Source of the DNA: DAHUXD01 sp036406835
GTDB taxonomy: Bacteria > Acidobacteriota > Thermoanaerobaculia > UBA5066 > Gp7-AA6
Assembly (NCBI GenBank): GCA_036406835.1
Contig: DASXAG010000106.1
Location: 1 to 64,000 of the forward strand
Length of the DNA: 64,000 bases
Direction: 5' to 3'
Below, one piece after another: positions 29,323-37,863 of the stretch (position 1 is the stretch's first letter; the number at the start of each line of letters is the position of its first letter). The position numbers and the translations under genes are program-made. The notes under the pieces are model-generated. The model saw only the letters and a list, made by a program, of their open reading frames with translations, searched no databases and had not been told where the DNA came from.

Positions 29323-30951
29323 TCAGAGCATCCCGTGCGCGTACGCGAACGCGGTGGCCGCGGCGCGCGAGGGGACGTCGAGCTTCGTCAGGATGTTGCT
29401 CACGTGGCGGTCCACGGTCTTCTCGCTCAGGAAGAGCTGCGCGGCGATCGCCTTGTTGGTCTTTCCGGAGGCCACGAGGAGCAGGACCTGGAGCTCGCGC
29501 TTCGTGAGCCCGTGGCGGGACGCGCCGGAGTCCGGCCGCGCGCCGCCGTCGAGACGGGCGAGGTCCGGCGCCGCGCCCAGCTCGCGGAACACCGACCGCG
29601 CGGCCTCGCGTTCGAGCTCCGCACTCTCGGCGTCTCCGAGCGCGCGGCAGACCTCGCCGACCAGGGCGCGGATCCGTGCGGCGAGGTACGGCGCCTCGAC
29701 CCGCTGCCAGCCCGCGAGCGAACGCCGCAGCGGCTCGAGCGCTCCGCGGGCGTCGCCCTCGGCGAGCGCGACCGCGCCGCGCGCGTGCGCCGCCATGGCG
29801 TGAACCACGTCGGTGTCGAGCGCCTGCGCGATCCCCTCGAGCTCGTCGGAGGCGGCGCGCGCCTCCTCCCGCTCGCCGGCCGCGAGCAGGATCTCGACGG
29901 CCGCGGGCAGGAAGCGGGTCCGCTGCAGACGATCCGAATCCGAGGCGGCCGCGAGCGCGCTCCGGATCTGCGCGACGGCCGTCGCGGCCCGGCCCTGCGC
30001 CAGGCGCAGCAGGGCGAGTCCCGGCTGCGGGTCCCGGCCGCCGCGGCTCGCGGCGCGATACGCCTTCTCCGCGTCGCCGAACTCGCCCTTCAGCCGGTGG
30101 ACCTCGGCCTCCTGGTAGATCGCGGAGGCCGCCGCCACGCGATCCGCCGCCCTCGAAAGGTGCTCGACCGCGCGCTGCGCCTCGGCGAGCGCCTCGGGCC
30201 ACGCGCCGTTCAGCTGCAGGATCTCGGACCGATGGACCAGGCAGTTGCCGCCGAACACGACTTCGGGCTGCGTCGCGCACCACGTCGAGAGCGCGGCCGT
30301 CCACTCGCGGGAGCGCTCGAGCGCGTAGACCTGCTGGCAGCTGTGAATGACCATGCAGTAGATGAGGCCGGTGACGATGGGGGAGAGCTCGTTGGCCGTG
30401 ACCGCGACCATCGCCTCGTCCAGGAGGGCGAGGCCCTCGCGGATCCGGCCCTGCGGGATCAGCGCCTGTCCCTGCATCATGCGGCCGAACGCCGCGAGGT
30501 CCGGCTCGCCGTGGCGCTCGGCGCAGGCGACCGCCTCCGCCGCGGTCTCGTAGGCGCCGGCGAAATCGCCCTCGGCCATCCGCTGCCGCGCGACGGGCCC
30601 GAGCAGGTAGCCGCGCTCGACGCAGTCGCCGCGGCCCTCGAGCAGCCGGTGCGCGCGCGCGAACCAGCCGCCCGCCCTCGCGCGCTCGCCGAGGTAGGCG
30701 AGGCGGAAGCCGAGCCAGAACGCCGACCGCACGGCGCGCAGCGGATCGCCGGCGTCGAGGTGCGCGTGGTGGGAGCGCTCGAGGGTGGCGAGGAAGTCGG
30801 CCTCCCGCCCGAGCAGTCCCTGGCACATCCCGAGGCGGTCGAGGTCCTCGCGCGCGAGCGGCTTCTGCCGATCGGCGCGCGCAAAGGCGTCCAGGGCCTC
30901 CCTCCAGGCCCTCTTCCGATAGTGCTCGCGGCCGCGAGAGAGGTCGCTCAT
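29323..30951 (-). CDS. TPR-containing LuxR-family transcriptional regulator
   Basis: The first ~450 residues are helical repeats (tetratricopeptide-like, e.g. ALDAFARADRQKP, SAIYQEAEVHRLKGEFGDAEKAYRA). Residues ~478-535 are a LuxR/NarL helix-turn-helix: LTKRELQVLLLVASGKTNK, then AIAAQLFLSEKTVDRHVSNILTKL. There is no receiver or NTPase domain, unlike MalT-type regulators. The TPR part likely senses a peptide, metabolite or partner protein. It probably regulates the downstream monooxygenase. The C-terminus ends shortly after the HTH, as expected. Confidence 0.9.
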   Translation of the reverse strand: MSDLSRGREHYRKRAWREALDAFARADRQKPLAREDLDRLGMCQGLLGREADFLATLERSHHAHLDAGDPLRAVRSAFWLGFRLAYLGERARAGGWFARAHRLLEGRGDCVERGYLLGPVARQRMAEGDFAGAYETAAEAVACAERHGEPDLAAFGRMMQGQALIPQGRIREGLALLDEAMVAVTANELSPIVTGLIYCMVIHSCQQVYALERSREWTAALSTWCATQPEVVFGGNCLVHRSEILQLNGAWPEALAEAQRAVEHLSRAADRVAAASAIYQEAEVHRLKGEFGDAEKAYRAASRGGRDPQPGLALLRLAQGRAATAVAQIRSALAAASDSDRLQRTRFLPAAVEILLAAGEREEARAASDELEGIAQALDTDVVHAMAAHARGAVALAEGDARGALEPLRRSLAGWQRVEAPYLAARIRALVGEVCRALGDAESAELEREAARSVFRELGAAPDLARLDGGARPDSGASRHGLTKRELQVLLLVASGKTNKAIAAQLFLSEKTVDRHVSNILTKLDVPSRAAATAFAYAHGML

Positions 30952-31003
30952 CGCCGAAGGCCGATGAGCTTAACCCGCGGCGGCGCGGGAGAAGGGCGCG
31001 CTC

Positions 31004-31711
31004 CTAGTTGCGCGGCGTGGGCATCTTGGGCACGTCGCCCGGCCGCTCGACGACCGCGTTGCCGGGCGGATAGGCCCAGTCCGAGCCCACGTTCCCCTGG
31101 GGGTACTGCCCCGTGGCCGAATCGGGCGCCGGCGCCGGCAGCGGGGGTGGAGGCTCGCTGAACACGACCACCGAGCCGCCGCCCTCCATCGGGAGGTTGC
31201 CGATCAGGGCGGCGCCCTTTTCTTCCTGCTGCGCCTTGAAGGCCGGCAGGCCCTGGAGCTTCTGGATTCCCTTGACGTCCGCCTGGCGGAGGGCCATGAG
31301 CTTGTTCTCCTTCCAGGTGTGGAAGGTGTAGCTGCCGTTCTTGAGGGTCGGGTTCTCCTTGGCGTACATCTTGCCGGTGGGCTTGAGGTCGATCTGGAAG
31401 ATCACGTACTGCTCGAGGTCCTTCGTCCGCTGCGTGATCTTGCGGACCTTCTCCTTCTTCAGGTGCACGGTCTCCTTCTCGGGCCACACGATGAACACGT
31501 ACGAGTCCCCCTCGAGCACGGGCTCGCTCAGCGCGAAGGCGGATCCGGACGGAATCAGGTCGATCTGGTAGATCTTGAGCAGCTCCGGCTTCGCGGTGGG
31601 CCGCATGCCGATCATCGGAGTGGGCCGGGGGGCGGGCTGCTGGGCAAGGACCGCAGCGACCGAGACTGCCCACAGGACGGCGAATCCCATCAGGACGGCG
31701 ATGCGGCGCAT
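31004..31711 (-). CDS. Secreted protein of unknown function (235 aa)
   Basis: A signal peptide (about 1-23, ending VLAQ) opens the protein. Two related segments follow: IYQIDLIPSGSAFALSEPVLEGDSYVF and FQIDLKPTGKMYAKENPTLKNGSYTF, each followed by a W-x-E/K-rich strand. They look like a tandem repeat of one small beta-domain. The C-terminus is Pro-rich and disordered. The ATG at 31711 with GAGGT upstream and a TAGACT -10-like box supports the start; longer readings run into the convergent-side gene. Not assigned to a known family. Confidence 0.75.
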   Translation of the reverse strand: MRRIAVLMGFAVLWAVSVAAVLAQQPAPRPTPMIGMRPTAKPELLKIYQIDLIPSGSAFALSEPVLEGDSYVFIVWPEKETVHLKKEKVRKITQRTKDLEQYVIFQIDLKPTGKMYAKENPTLKNGSYTFHTWKENKLMALRQADVKGIQKLQGLPAFKAQQEEKGAALIGNLPMEGGGSVVVFSEPPPPLPAPAPDSATGQYPQGNVGSDWAYPPGNAVVERPGDVPKMPTPRN

Positions 31712-31828
31712 GGTTGACCTCTTTTCTTGCCAGTCTACCCCAGGGTCTCGAACCTTTTCGGCGGCGCCCCGTAACTCTTGTAGACGGCCTACAGGAAGGG
31801 CCTGGCGGCCGACACGGAGGAGGACCGC

Positions 31829-32734
31829 ATGCAACGCCGCGAATTTCTGAAGGGATCGGCGGCGCTCGGAATGGCCGCCGCGATGCCGCCGGCTTGGGTC
31901 GCGAGGATCGCTTCGCCGGGCGGCGCGGGAAGCACGCTCGAGGCGCCGGCGAAGGGGCCGATCCCCATCGCGTTCCTGCTCTCGGAGGGCGCGGTCCTCA
32001 TCGACTTCGCCGGGCCGTGGGAGGTCTTCCAGGACGTCATGGTTCCGAGCCGCGGCACGTCGATGGAGGACCAGATGCCGTTCCAGCTCTACACGGTGTC
32101 CGCGGACACGAAGCCGATCCGCATCTCGGGTGGACTGCGGATCGTGCCCGACTATGCCTTCGCGGACGCTCCCGCGCCGAAGGTCATCGTGATTCCCGCG
32201 CAGAAGGGGAGTCCGGAGCACGAGGCCTGGGTCCGCACCGCGGCGAAGTCCGCCGACGTCACGATGTCGGTGTGCACCGGCGCGTTCCTGCTCGCGCGAA
32301 CGGGCCTGCTGTCGGGCAAGTCCGCCACGACGCACCACTCCGCCTACAAGAGTCTCGCCCTGCAGTTCCCGGACGTGGGGGTGAAGCGCGGCGTGCGCTT
32401 CGTCGACGAGGGCTCGGTCGCGAGCGCGGGCGGGCTCTCCTCGGGGATGGACCTCGCGCTGCACGTCGTCGAGCGCTACTTCGGCCGGGAAGTCGCGACC
32501 GAGACCGCCTACCAGCTGGAATACCAGGGACCGGGCTGGCTCAACCCGGCCTCCAACGCGGTGTACCTCCAGACGCGCAAGGCCGACGGCAAGACTCACT
32601 GCCCCGTCTGCGACATGGAAGTGGACCCGGCGACCGCGCCGAAGTCCGTCTTCAAGGGCAAGACGTACTTCTTCTGCTCCGACGAGGACAAGAAGGCGTT
32701 CGACTCCGCCCCGGAGAAGGCCCTCGAGCCCTGA
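31829..32734 (+). CDS. Tat-exported DJ-1/PfpI-family protein with C-terminal YHS metal-binding domain
   Basis: A twin-arginine signal (RREFLKGSAALG) leads a DJ-1/PfpI fold (about 45-225) with VLIDFAGPWEVF and the nucleophile elbow SVCTGAF (Cys149), as in isonitrile hydratase and AraC-type amidotransferase-like proteins. A YHS domain follows (about 255-298) with Cys258, Cys261 and Cys283, a heavy-metal-binding module. The combination implies a periplasmic enzyme whose activity depends on or protects against a metal such as copper. A 7-bp hairpin (31777-31795) lies in the leader; GGAGGA precedes the ATG. Confidence 0.85.
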   Translation: MQRREFLKGSAALGMAAAMPPAWVARIASPGGAGSTLEAPAKGPIPIAFLLSEGAVLIDFAGPWEVFQDVMVPSRGTSMEDQMPFQLYTVSADTKPIRISGGLRIVPDYAFADAPAPKVIVIPAQKGSPEHEAWVRTAAKSADVTMSVCTGAFLLARTGLLSGKSATTHHSAYKSLALQFPDVGVKRGVRFVDEGSVASAGGLSSGMDLALHVVERYFGREVATETAYQLEYQGPGWLNPASNAVYLQTRKADGKTHCPVCDMEVDPATAPKSVFKGKTYFFCSDEDKKAFDSAPEKALEP

Positions 32735-32752
32735 CGACGGCGCGGGAGATCG

Positions 32753-35569
32753 TCAGCGCGTCGTCGGCGGCAGCGCGCTCCAGTTCAGGATCCCGTTCCA
32801 CAGGAAGCGGTAGTCGGAGTGGTTCAGGTCCCGGTGCATGGGGCTGAAGTTGAGAGCGAGCACGCGTCCCTTGCCCGCCGGCACGTCCAGGATCGCGGGG
32901 TAGCCCTCGAGCTTGTCGATGTTCTTGCCGCCGCCGGAGACGACCATCTCGGTGTCTTCCTTCTTGTCGGGCTTCTCCGCCTTCTCCGGCTTGTCCTCGC
33001 CCTTCTCGGACTTGGGAGGCTCCTCGAAGTCGCGCTCCTCCTTCGTCGGTCGGGTGCCCCACTGCAGCACGACGAAGCGCTTGTCGGCGGGCCGCACCGA
33101 GTACGTCGAGAGGTCCGTCCGAAACGCCGAGGTCACGACGGGGTAGCCGTACGCCACGGGATGGTCGGGGCGGAGGAACTTGGCGCGGATCTCGGAGCCC
33201 GGCGTGTAGACGCCGCCGCCGCGCTCGCTCACGCCGCGCACGAGCCCGCCCTCGAGCGCCAGCGCCGAGCCGTTGCCGAGGGTGATCAGCAGACCGCCGG
33301 AATTCAGGTACTCCTGCAGGTTCGCCATCCCGGTCCAGCCGATGCCGCCGGTGATGTCGTCGGAGGAATCCGGCACGCCGTGGCTCGGATACTCGGCGGT
33401 CCTGGTGTACGCCATCGGCCCCCACTTCGTGTCGATCCCCTGGACCATCGCCTTCCAGCTCTCGTCGTTGTCGCCGAAGAGGAGGACGTCGTACTTGTCC
33501 TTCAGCTTGCCCGCGCGGATCTCCTCGTCCCGGATGTACGCGTACGGGATCTTTTCCTGGTCGAGCGCCAGGCGCAGCCAGCCCGTGGCCTCCGTGTCGG
33601 ACCAGAGGTGCCAGACGGCGATGCGCGGGATCGGCGACGCGTGCGAGGCGACCGACGGCGCCGCCGCCGCGCTCTCGAAGGAGAGCCCGAGCTCGTTCGC
33701 GACCGACGACAGCGCGGAGGCGAGGCCGGACTGCGCCGGCAGGATCCAGGAGCCGGCGGGATAGTCGGCGCTGCCGGCCTTGAACGGCTTCTCGGCGATC
33801 GAGACCGAAAAGTCCTTCAGGCGGAAACGCGCCGCGAGCAGGGCCTCCTGGCCCGTGTCCCGGAGCAGGTAGACGGGGCCGGCGCCCGCGACCCTTCCGG
33901 CGACCGCGACCGTCTCGGTCACGGGAGCCAGCGAGGCCGAGACGATCTTCGCGTCGTCGATGCGCTTCGCCTCGAACCCGTAGTGGACCGGGATCGCCCA
34001 CGAGACGTCGTCGTAGGGCGTGTAGGGCGTCTCCGGGAACTTCTGCGCCTCGAGCAGGTCCAGCGCGTAGTTGCGGTAGGGCTGGTCCATCCGGACGACG
34101 AACGCGCCCTTCGGGAACGTGCCCTCCTTGACGGTGACGGGGGCCGTGAGGCGCGCGATCTCGATCTGCTGGTTGCGCAGGACCTCGATCATCTGCGCCA
34201 CGCGGCGGGGATCGCCCTGGTCCTCCGCGATCACGAACGCGTACGGGTCGCCCTTCACGCCCTTCTGCCAGGAGTTGTACCCCTTCCGGTAGAAGTTGCG
34301 CAGCATGTCCTTGGCGTTCTTCGCCGTGTAGTCGAGGATCGAGAGGCAGCCCGACTCCATGTAGTTCGTGTTGTCGCGCAGCGACCACATGAACTTCTTG
34401 TCGGGAGGCGAGGTCCGGTACCACTCGCGTTCGGTCACGGGCTTGTCGACGAAGCGCGAGTTGCGCAGCTTGCGCTCGACGGTCTCGGCGGTGCCGTTGC
34501 CGAAGGTCTCGTAGCCGCGCCCCAGCGAGTTGTGGTTGTTCGCGACCGAGTCGAGGAAGTGCAGCCCCCACTGCTCGCCGTAGCCCCACGTCCACACGCC
34601 GGGCATCCCGAGCGCGGTCAGCGCCTGCACCTCGTGGAACGAGGTCTCGAACCACTCGGAGAGCACGATCGGATCGAGGTGCGCGTTGTAGGGACCGGTC
34701 CCGTTCCACGTGTGAAGCAGCGGGATCGACTCGTGCAGGTCGTGCACGGCGGTCGGATGGAACTCCGTGAACATCCGATGCACCGCCTGCGTCAGCTTGA
34801 GCGCCTGCTGGTGGGTGTCGCGGTTGTTGTCGTGGAAGACGTAGTAGCCCCAGTACGGCGGCGAGTGCTCGGGCAGGTTCTCGTAGTCGGTCTTGCCCTT
34901 CAAGTAGCGGTAGAACCAGTCGACCGCCTTGTCGCGCCCGTCGGGCTCGGAGACGGGGTTGATCAGCACGATTACGTTCTTGCGGATCTGCTCGATCATC
35001 GGCTGGTTCGAGACCGCGAGGCGGTAGGCCAGCTCCATGACCATCTCGGGGCTGCCGGTCTCGGTCGAGTGGAGTCCCGCGTTGAAGTAGTAGATCGGCC
35101 GAGACGCCGCGATGATCTCCTCCGCCTTCTCCGGCGAGGTCGTGCGCGGATCGGCGAGCGCCGCCGTGGCCGCCTTGTATTTCTCGAGGTCCCGGATTCC
35201 CTCCTCGTCCGCGATCGCGGCGAGCAGGAAGTCCCGGCCCTCCTCCGACTTGCCGATGACCTTGACCGCGACGCGCGGCGTCGCCTTCGCGAGCTCGCGG
35301 AAGTAGCCCTGGATCTGCGCGACGTGCGAGAGCTCGCCGGCGGCGCCGGCGACGTGTCCGAGATACTTCGAGGGGGAGGGCACCGTGTCGGACGCCGGCA
35401 CGTACGCCACCCACGGGTTGCCGAACTTCGTTTCCGTCGTGAACTTCGCGATCGCCTCGACCGATCCCGCCTCGGGCGTGTCGGGCGCGTAGGGGGCGGT
35501 GGAGGGGCCCGCGCTGACAGTCGTCACGAGCAGCACCGCAAGGCACAGGAATCTCGCGCAGCGGATCAT
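32753..35569 (-). CDS. Secreted M14-family zinc carboxypeptidase-like protein (938 aa)
   Basis: A signal peptide (1-20) is followed by the carboxypeptidase domain: IYYFNAGLHSTETGSPEM gives zinc ligands His167 and Glu170, KNVIVLINPVSEPDGRD is the arginine/asparagine substrate region, and HDLHES supplies the third His. The remaining 550 residues are beta-rich, including a class I glutamine-amidotransferase-like segment (LLFGDNDESWKAMVQGID). A charged KEE/EKPDKKED patch lies near the C-terminus. It should trim peptides from their C-ends in the periplasm. The ATG at 35569 is preferred because of the adjacent AGGAGACGAGG and the signal peptide; the frame stays open further upstream, but that part has no coding character. 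Confidence 0.88.
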   Translation of the reverse strand: MIRCARFLCLAVLLVTTVSAGPSTAPYAPDTPEAGSVEAIAKFTTETKFGNPWVAYVPASDTVPSPSKYLGHVAGAAGELSHVAQIQGYFRELAKATPRVAVKVIGKSEEGRDFLLAAIADEEGIRDLEKYKAATAALADPRTTSPEKAEEIIAASRPIYYFNAGLHSTETGSPEMVMELAYRLAVSNQPMIEQIRKNVIVLINPVSEPDGRDKAVDWFYRYLKGKTDYENLPEHSPPYWGYYVFHDNNRDTHQQALKLTQAVHRMFTEFHPTAVHDLHESIPLLHTWNGTGPYNAHLDPIVLSEWFETSFHEVQALTALGMPGVWTWGYGEQWGLHFLDSVANNHNSLGRGYETFGNGTAETVERKLRNSRFVDKPVTEREWYRTSPPDKKFMWSLRDNTNYMESGCLSILDYTAKNAKDMLRNFYRKGYNSWQKGVKGDPYAFVIAEDQGDPRRVAQMIEVLRNQQIEIARLTAPVTVKEGTFPKGAFVVRMDQPYRNYALDLLEAQKFPETPYTPYDDVSWAIPVHYGFEAKRIDDAKIVSASLAPVTETVAVAGRVAGAGPVYLLRDTGQEALLAARFRLKDFSVSIAEKPFKAGSADYPAGSWILPAQSGLASALSSVANELGLSFESAAAAPSVASHASPIPRIAVWHLWSDTEATGWLRLALDQEKIPYAYIRDEEIRAGKLKDKYDVLLFGDNDESWKAMVQGIDTKWGPMAYTRTAEYPSHGVPDSSDDITGGIGWTGMANLQEYLNSGGLLITLGNGSALALEGGLVRGVSERGGGVYTPGSEIRAKFLRPDHPVAYGYPVVTSAFRTDLSTYSVRPADKRFVVLQWGTRPTKEERDFEEPPKSEKGEDKPEKAEKPDKKEDTEMVVSGGGKNIDKLEGYPAILDVPAGKGRVLALNFSPMHRDLNHSDYRFLWNGILNWSALPPTTR

Positions 35570-35640
35570 CCTCGTCTCCTTGGAAACGGCGCGAATTTTA
35601 CACGCCGTCCGGAGCCGCCGAACGCGAGAACCCGCGGTCA

Positions 35641-35665
35641 GGGAGCCGGGGAGCCGGGAGCCGGG
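35641..35665. repeat. Three near-identical GGGAGCCG units
   Basis: GGGAGCCG, GGGAGCCG and GGAGCCG follow one another between the divergent M14 and M50-like genes. The period is seven to eight bases, as in the other short tandem repeats of this window, but no inverted partner is obvious. Confidence 0.5.
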
Positions 35666-35689
35666 CGATAGGATCGCCGGAGTCCTCCG

Positions 35690-36487
35690 ATGGTGACGAC
35701 CGATGGCACGAAGGGGCATGAGGGCGCGGGCGCGGCGGGCATTCTCGCCGTCGCCGCCCTCGCGCTGATCCTCGTCGACCTGCTCCACGAGGTCGGCCAC
35801 CTCCTGGCGACCGCGCTCCCCCTCGGCGTGACCCCGCTGTCGATCTCGACGATCGGCGTCAGCAGCCGCGGAGCGAGCGCCGTCGTCGCCGCCGCCGGCC
35901 CGGTGACGAACCTGCTCCTGGCCCTCTGCCTGCTGGGCGCGTCCTCGCGCGCGCTCACGCCGGCGTGGCGCTGGTTCGACTGGCTCTTCGGGACCGGCAA
36001 CCTGTTCAACGCGACCGCGTACCTGATCTACTCGGCGGCCTCGGGCACGGGCGACTGGGCGGTCACGTTCGACTCCCTCGCGCCGCCCGGGCTCTGGAGG
36101 CCGCTCGTGGGCCTCGCCGGATGCGGTCTGTACGCGGCGAGCCTCGTCGTCTCCGCGAGTGTTCTGCGCTCGCTGTGCGCGTCGGGCGTCGTCGCGGCGT
36201 CTCACGTCGAGCGCTACTGCGCGCTGTCGTACGTGTGCGGCGGCTCCGTGCTGACGCTCGGCGCCTTCTTCAATCCGGTCAGCCCGTGGTACGTCCTGAC
36301 CTCCGGCGCGGCCACCGGCTTCGGCGCCATGGCCGGGCTCATGCTGGTTCCCGTTCTCCTTCGCCGCGCGCCGCCGCCCGAGCCGGAGGGTCCGGAGTCC
36401 CTGGAGATCGGCTGGCCCTGGATCGCGGCGGCCATCCTCGCGGCCGCGATCTTCGTCGGCGTCTTCGGGCCCGGCGTGCGCCTGTAG
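35690..36487 (+). CDS. Intramembrane protein with M50 (site-2 protease) motifs
   Basis: The 265-aa protein has about six membrane helices. Helix 1 contains LLHEVGHLL, an intramembrane HExxH, and a later segment carries AAAGPVTNLLLA, the G-P-x-x-N motif of M50 peptidases. The usual C-terminal LDG motif is replaced by GNLFNATAYLIY, so activity is uncertain. It may cleave a membrane-bound regulator or be a degraded family member. GGAG lies before the ATG. The esterase lipoprotein gene follows 23 bases downstream. Confidence 0.7.
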   Translation: MVTTDGTKGHEGAGAAGILAVAALALILVDLLHEVGHLLATALPLGVTPLSISTIGVSSRGASAVVAAAGPVTNLLLALCLLGASSRALTPAWRWFDWLFGTGNLFNATAYLIYSAASGTGDWAVTFDSLAPPGLWRPLVGLAGCGLYAASLVVSASVLRSLCASGVVAASHVERYCALSYVCGGSVLTLGAFFNPVSPWYVLTSGAATGFGAMAGLMLVPVLLRRAPPPEPEGPESLEIGWPWIAAAILAAAIFVGVFGPGVRL

Positions 36488-36497
36488 GCCGGCGGCG

Positions 36498-36503
36498 TAA
36501 GAT
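36498..36503 (+). promoter_or_regulatory. -10-like TAAGAT seven bases before the ATG at 36511
   Basis: TAAGAT ends seven bases before the start codon of the lipoprotein gene, and no Shine-Dalgarno lies between. This is the same close spacing as at 762, 11210, 18292 and 59078 and fits a leaderless mRNA. Confidence 0.3.
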
Positions 36504-36510
36504 TCCGCCA

Positions 36511-37851
36511 ATGCGTCGCTCGGGATTCCTCCGGCGAATCCTCGTCTTCGGCGGCGCCGCGACGATGCTCGTCGTGCTCTCCGGGCTCACGGGCTGCGCC
36601 TACCTCCAGTGGAGACAGGCGAAGCAGCGGCAGCGCGCGCAGCTCAAGAAGAATCCCGCCGACCTCGCCCTCGCGCGCGACTACGCGCCGCAGGACTGCT
36701 TCGGCCTGGTCGGCCGGATCCGGCTGCCCGGAGAGCCGCGTCCGCTCCTCGCGGCGGCCTTCAGTCACGAGCCCGCGAGCGCGCTGGTCGGCTGGGCCAC
36801 CGTCGACCTCAAGCGGGGCTACTACGCGATCATGCTTCCCTCGGGGAGCTACGACCTCCTCTTCCTCACCGACCGGGACGGCGACGGGCTCTATCTCACG
36901 GGCGAGGTCGTCGGGAGGACGCCGCCGGGCTCTCCCGTCGTCGTCAGCGCCGCGACGGCCGCGGACGGCGTCACGGTCGAGGCCCCCGATGTGGCGATCG
37001 ACGTCGAGAACCGGACCCAGGCCCCGATCCCGGTGCGCGTGGTCGTCAATCCGCAGCCGTCGGTCATCGAATCGGTGGACGATCCGATCTTCTCGTCCGA
37101 TCTCGGCGAGGTGGGCGTCTACTATCCGAGCCGCTTCCTGGCGCGAACGCAGCGCTGGCTCTTCTCGATCGGGCAGCCGGACTTCGCGAAGACGCAGGTC
37201 GTGCTCGTCCACGGCATCAACGGGACGCCGCGGGACTTTCGCGCCCTCATCGCCGCCCTCGACCCGGCCCGCTACGAGGTCTGGCTTTTCTATTACCCGT
37301 CGGGGCTCTCGCTCGACCAGCTCGGCAACGCCCTGGCCAGCGCGGTTCGCCGGCTCGTCACGGGGTCCGGTGTGCCGAACGTGCGCCTCGCGATCGTCGC
37401 CCACAGCCTCGGGGGTCTCGTCGGCCGCCGCGCGGTGAACCAGTTGTGCGCGGAGGGCCGGCCTCCGTATCTCCGGATGTACGCCTCCTACGACACGCCC
37501 TACGGCGGCGTCGATTCGGCCGCGGGAGCCGTCCGGAGGGGGACCGAGCTGGTCCCGTCCTGGATCGACGTCGCCACGGGCAGCCCGTTCCTGACGCGCC
37601 TGCACGCGGCGCCGCTGCCGGACGATCTCCCGTTCTACCTCTTCTTCGGATGGGGAGATCGGGGAGGCAGCGGTCCGAGTCCCGCCGGCGACGGGACGAT
37701 CACCCTCGCGAGCCAGCTCGACCCGCGGGCGCAGGACGCGGCGACCGCGATGGCGGGCTTCGGCGCCACGCACGTGGGCGTCCTCTCGGATCCGAAGGCG
37801 CTCGCGGCGCTCGGACGGGCCCTCGAGGCGTCGACGGCGGAGAAGCCTTGA
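36511..37851 (+). CDS. Alpha/beta-hydrolase lipoprotein (lipase-like)
   Basis: The start at 36511 gives a signal peptide with lipobox LTGC (Cys about 29). A beta-sandwich-like stretch (70-200) precedes the hydrolase domain: TQVVLVHGINGTPRDF (oxyanion loop) and the nucleophile elbow IVAHSLGGLVGRRAV, then a late FGATHVGVL that may give the His. It resembles the putative-serine-esterase/PGAP1-like family. Location is the outer or inner membrane surface. It follows the M50-like gene by 23 bases and may be in the same operon. The upstream in-frame extension is rejected because it lies inside the previous gene. Confidence 0.82.
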   Translation: MRRSGFLRRILVFGGAATMLVVLSGLTGCAYLQWRQAKQRQRAQLKKNPADLALARDYAPQDCFGLVGRIRLPGEPRPLLAAAFSHEPASALVGWATVDLKRGYYAIMLPSGSYDLLFLTDRDGDGLYLTGEVVGRTPPGSPVVVSAATAADGVTVEAPDVAIDVENRTQAPIPVRVVVNPQPSVIESVDDPIFSSDLGEVGVYYPSRFLARTQRWLFSIGQPDFAKTQVVLVHGINGTPRDFRALIAALDPARYEVWLFYYPSGLSLDQLGNALASAVRRLVTGSGVPNVRLAIVAHSLGGLVGRRAVNQLCAEGRPPYLRMYASYDTPYGGVDSAAGAVRRGTELVPSWIDVATGSPFLTRLHAAPLPDDLPFYLFFGWGDRGGSGPSPAGDGTITLASQLDPRAQDAATAMAGFGATHVGVLSDPKALAALGRALEASTAEKP

Positions 37852-37863
37852 GCGGGATCGGCC

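Noticed and set aside
32753..36511. Long minus-strand frame extending the M14 peptidase to 36511
   Set aside because: The extra N-terminal part is low-complexity Arg/Glu sequence opposite the M50-like gene. A signal peptide and SD mark the start at 35569.
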